Part shown: positions 4,976-5,234 of the stretch, one piece after another | How the letters are laid out: each line of letters opens with the position of its first letter | How positions within the stretch are numbered: the stretch's first letter is position 1 | Source of the DNA: Candidatus Dadabacteria bacterium UBA2774 | Lineage (GTDB): Bacteria > Desulfobacterota_D > UBA1144 > Nemesobacterales > UBA2774 | Direction: 5' to 3' | Assembly: GCA_002352485.1 (NCBI GenBank) | Contig: DEIM01000244.1 | Coordinates: forward strand, 1-5,234 | Length of the DNA stretch: 5,234 nt | The notes under the pieces: model-generated | Database searches by the model: none | Told to the model about the DNA's origin: nothing | The model's input: the letters and a program-made list of their open reading frames with translations, nothing else | Made by a program: the position numbers and the translations under genes

Positions 4976-5234
4976 CTACGACCAGGGCTCTTCATAGTAG
5001 TATACGAAGTTTGCGACAAGCGGTCTTTCGGTCCAGCCGAGTTTTTTGTAAAACCCTCTTTTGTATGAGGGTTTTTCCTTGCCGTTTGTGAGCATGAGCC
5101 TCATACACCCCCTTCGCTTGCCCTCTTCCATCACGTGCTCGATGAGCGCTCTTCCCGCTCCCATGCCGCTTGAGGCCGGGCTTACGAATACGTCCGACAC
5201 GTAGCCCTCTGTGCTCCCGAGCATTACAAATGGC
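4976..5234 (-). CDS. GNAT family N-acetyltransferase, C-terminal part (cut by the window)
   Basis: This is the C-terminal part of an acetyl-CoA-dependent N-acetyltransferase. The reading frame stays open to the right edge (Pro-Phe-Val precede the Met codon at 5224), so that Met is most likely internal and the true start lies outside. The visible part begins at the beta-4 strand (GYVSDVFVSP), followed by the acetyl-CoA pyrophosphate-binding loop SSGMGAGRALIEHV (motif A), helix and strand CMRLMLTNG, and motif B KRGFYKKLGW. The usual first Arg/Gln of the (R/Q)GxGxG loop is Ser here, while the glycines are kept. The family is clear but the substrate cannot be told from this fragment. The stop is followed on the same strand, after a repeat-bearing 83-base gap, by sixA. 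Confidence 0.85.
   Translation of the reverse strand, partial: PFVMLGSTEGYVSDVFVSPASSGMGAGRALIEHVMEEGKRRGCMRLMLTNGKEKPSYKRGFYKKLGWTERPLVANFVYYYEEPWS

Noticed and set aside
4877..5068. Plus-strand open frame of 63 codons across the sixA-GNAT gap
   Set aside because: It runs through the dispersed repeat and antisense to GNAT; a typical repeat-derived false gene.
138..5234. Possibility of a novel defence or mobile system across the window
   Set aside because: Gene orientations alternate, each gene belongs to a common housekeeping-type family or is a lone small protein, and no nuclease, integrase, toxin pair or array is present.

Overview
This window looks like an ordinary chromosomal stretch of a Gram-negative, free-living bacterium with moderate GC and short intergenic gaps. 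The evidence for a Gram-negative is indirect: a Sec-exported small protein, an RraA that closely resembles the proteobacterial protein, and a SixA-type phosphatase. The B12-dependent radical SAM protein, the two-CXXC membrane protein and the GTCATTGCGA-type intergenic repeat are common in Desulfobacterota, Nitrospirota and related uncultured lineages. That placement is an inference, and no marker gene in the window fixes the phylum.

Layout from left to right. Positions 1-137 are non-coding and hold a G-rich, repeat-like stretch. A 624-residue cobalamin-binding radical SAM protein (138-2012, minus) follows, with a good sigma-70-like promoter of its own. A 220-base divergent intergenic region carries a 12-bp perfect palindrome. 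It leads to a small zinc-ribbon membrane protein (2233-2544, plus) and then a seven-helix hemolysin III/PAQR-family protein (2671-3357, plus). The latter abuts, tail to tail with no spacer, an RraA-family protein (3358-3846, minus), which has the best promoter in the window. Diverging from rraA is a small exported protein of unknown function (4015-4311, plus) with a very strong ribosome binding site. It converges on a SixA-like histidine phosphatase (4392-4892, minus) through a short region rich in inverted repeats that may terminate both genes. Upstream of sixA lies a dispersed-type repeat and then the C-terminal part of a GNAT acetyltransferase (4976 to the right edge, minus), cut by the window.

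The genes do not form an obvious single pathway. Orientation changes almost every gene, and most appear to be separate transcription units; only the GNAT and sixA genes are co-directional and close enough to share a transcript. I found no CRISPR array, tRNA, rRNA, complete mobile element or defence system. The items most worth a second look are the extra C-terminal domain of the radical SAM protein (possibly STAS-like), the aldolase-type Arg-Asp pair in the RraA homologue, the uncharacterised exported two-cysteine protein, and the intergenic repeats.
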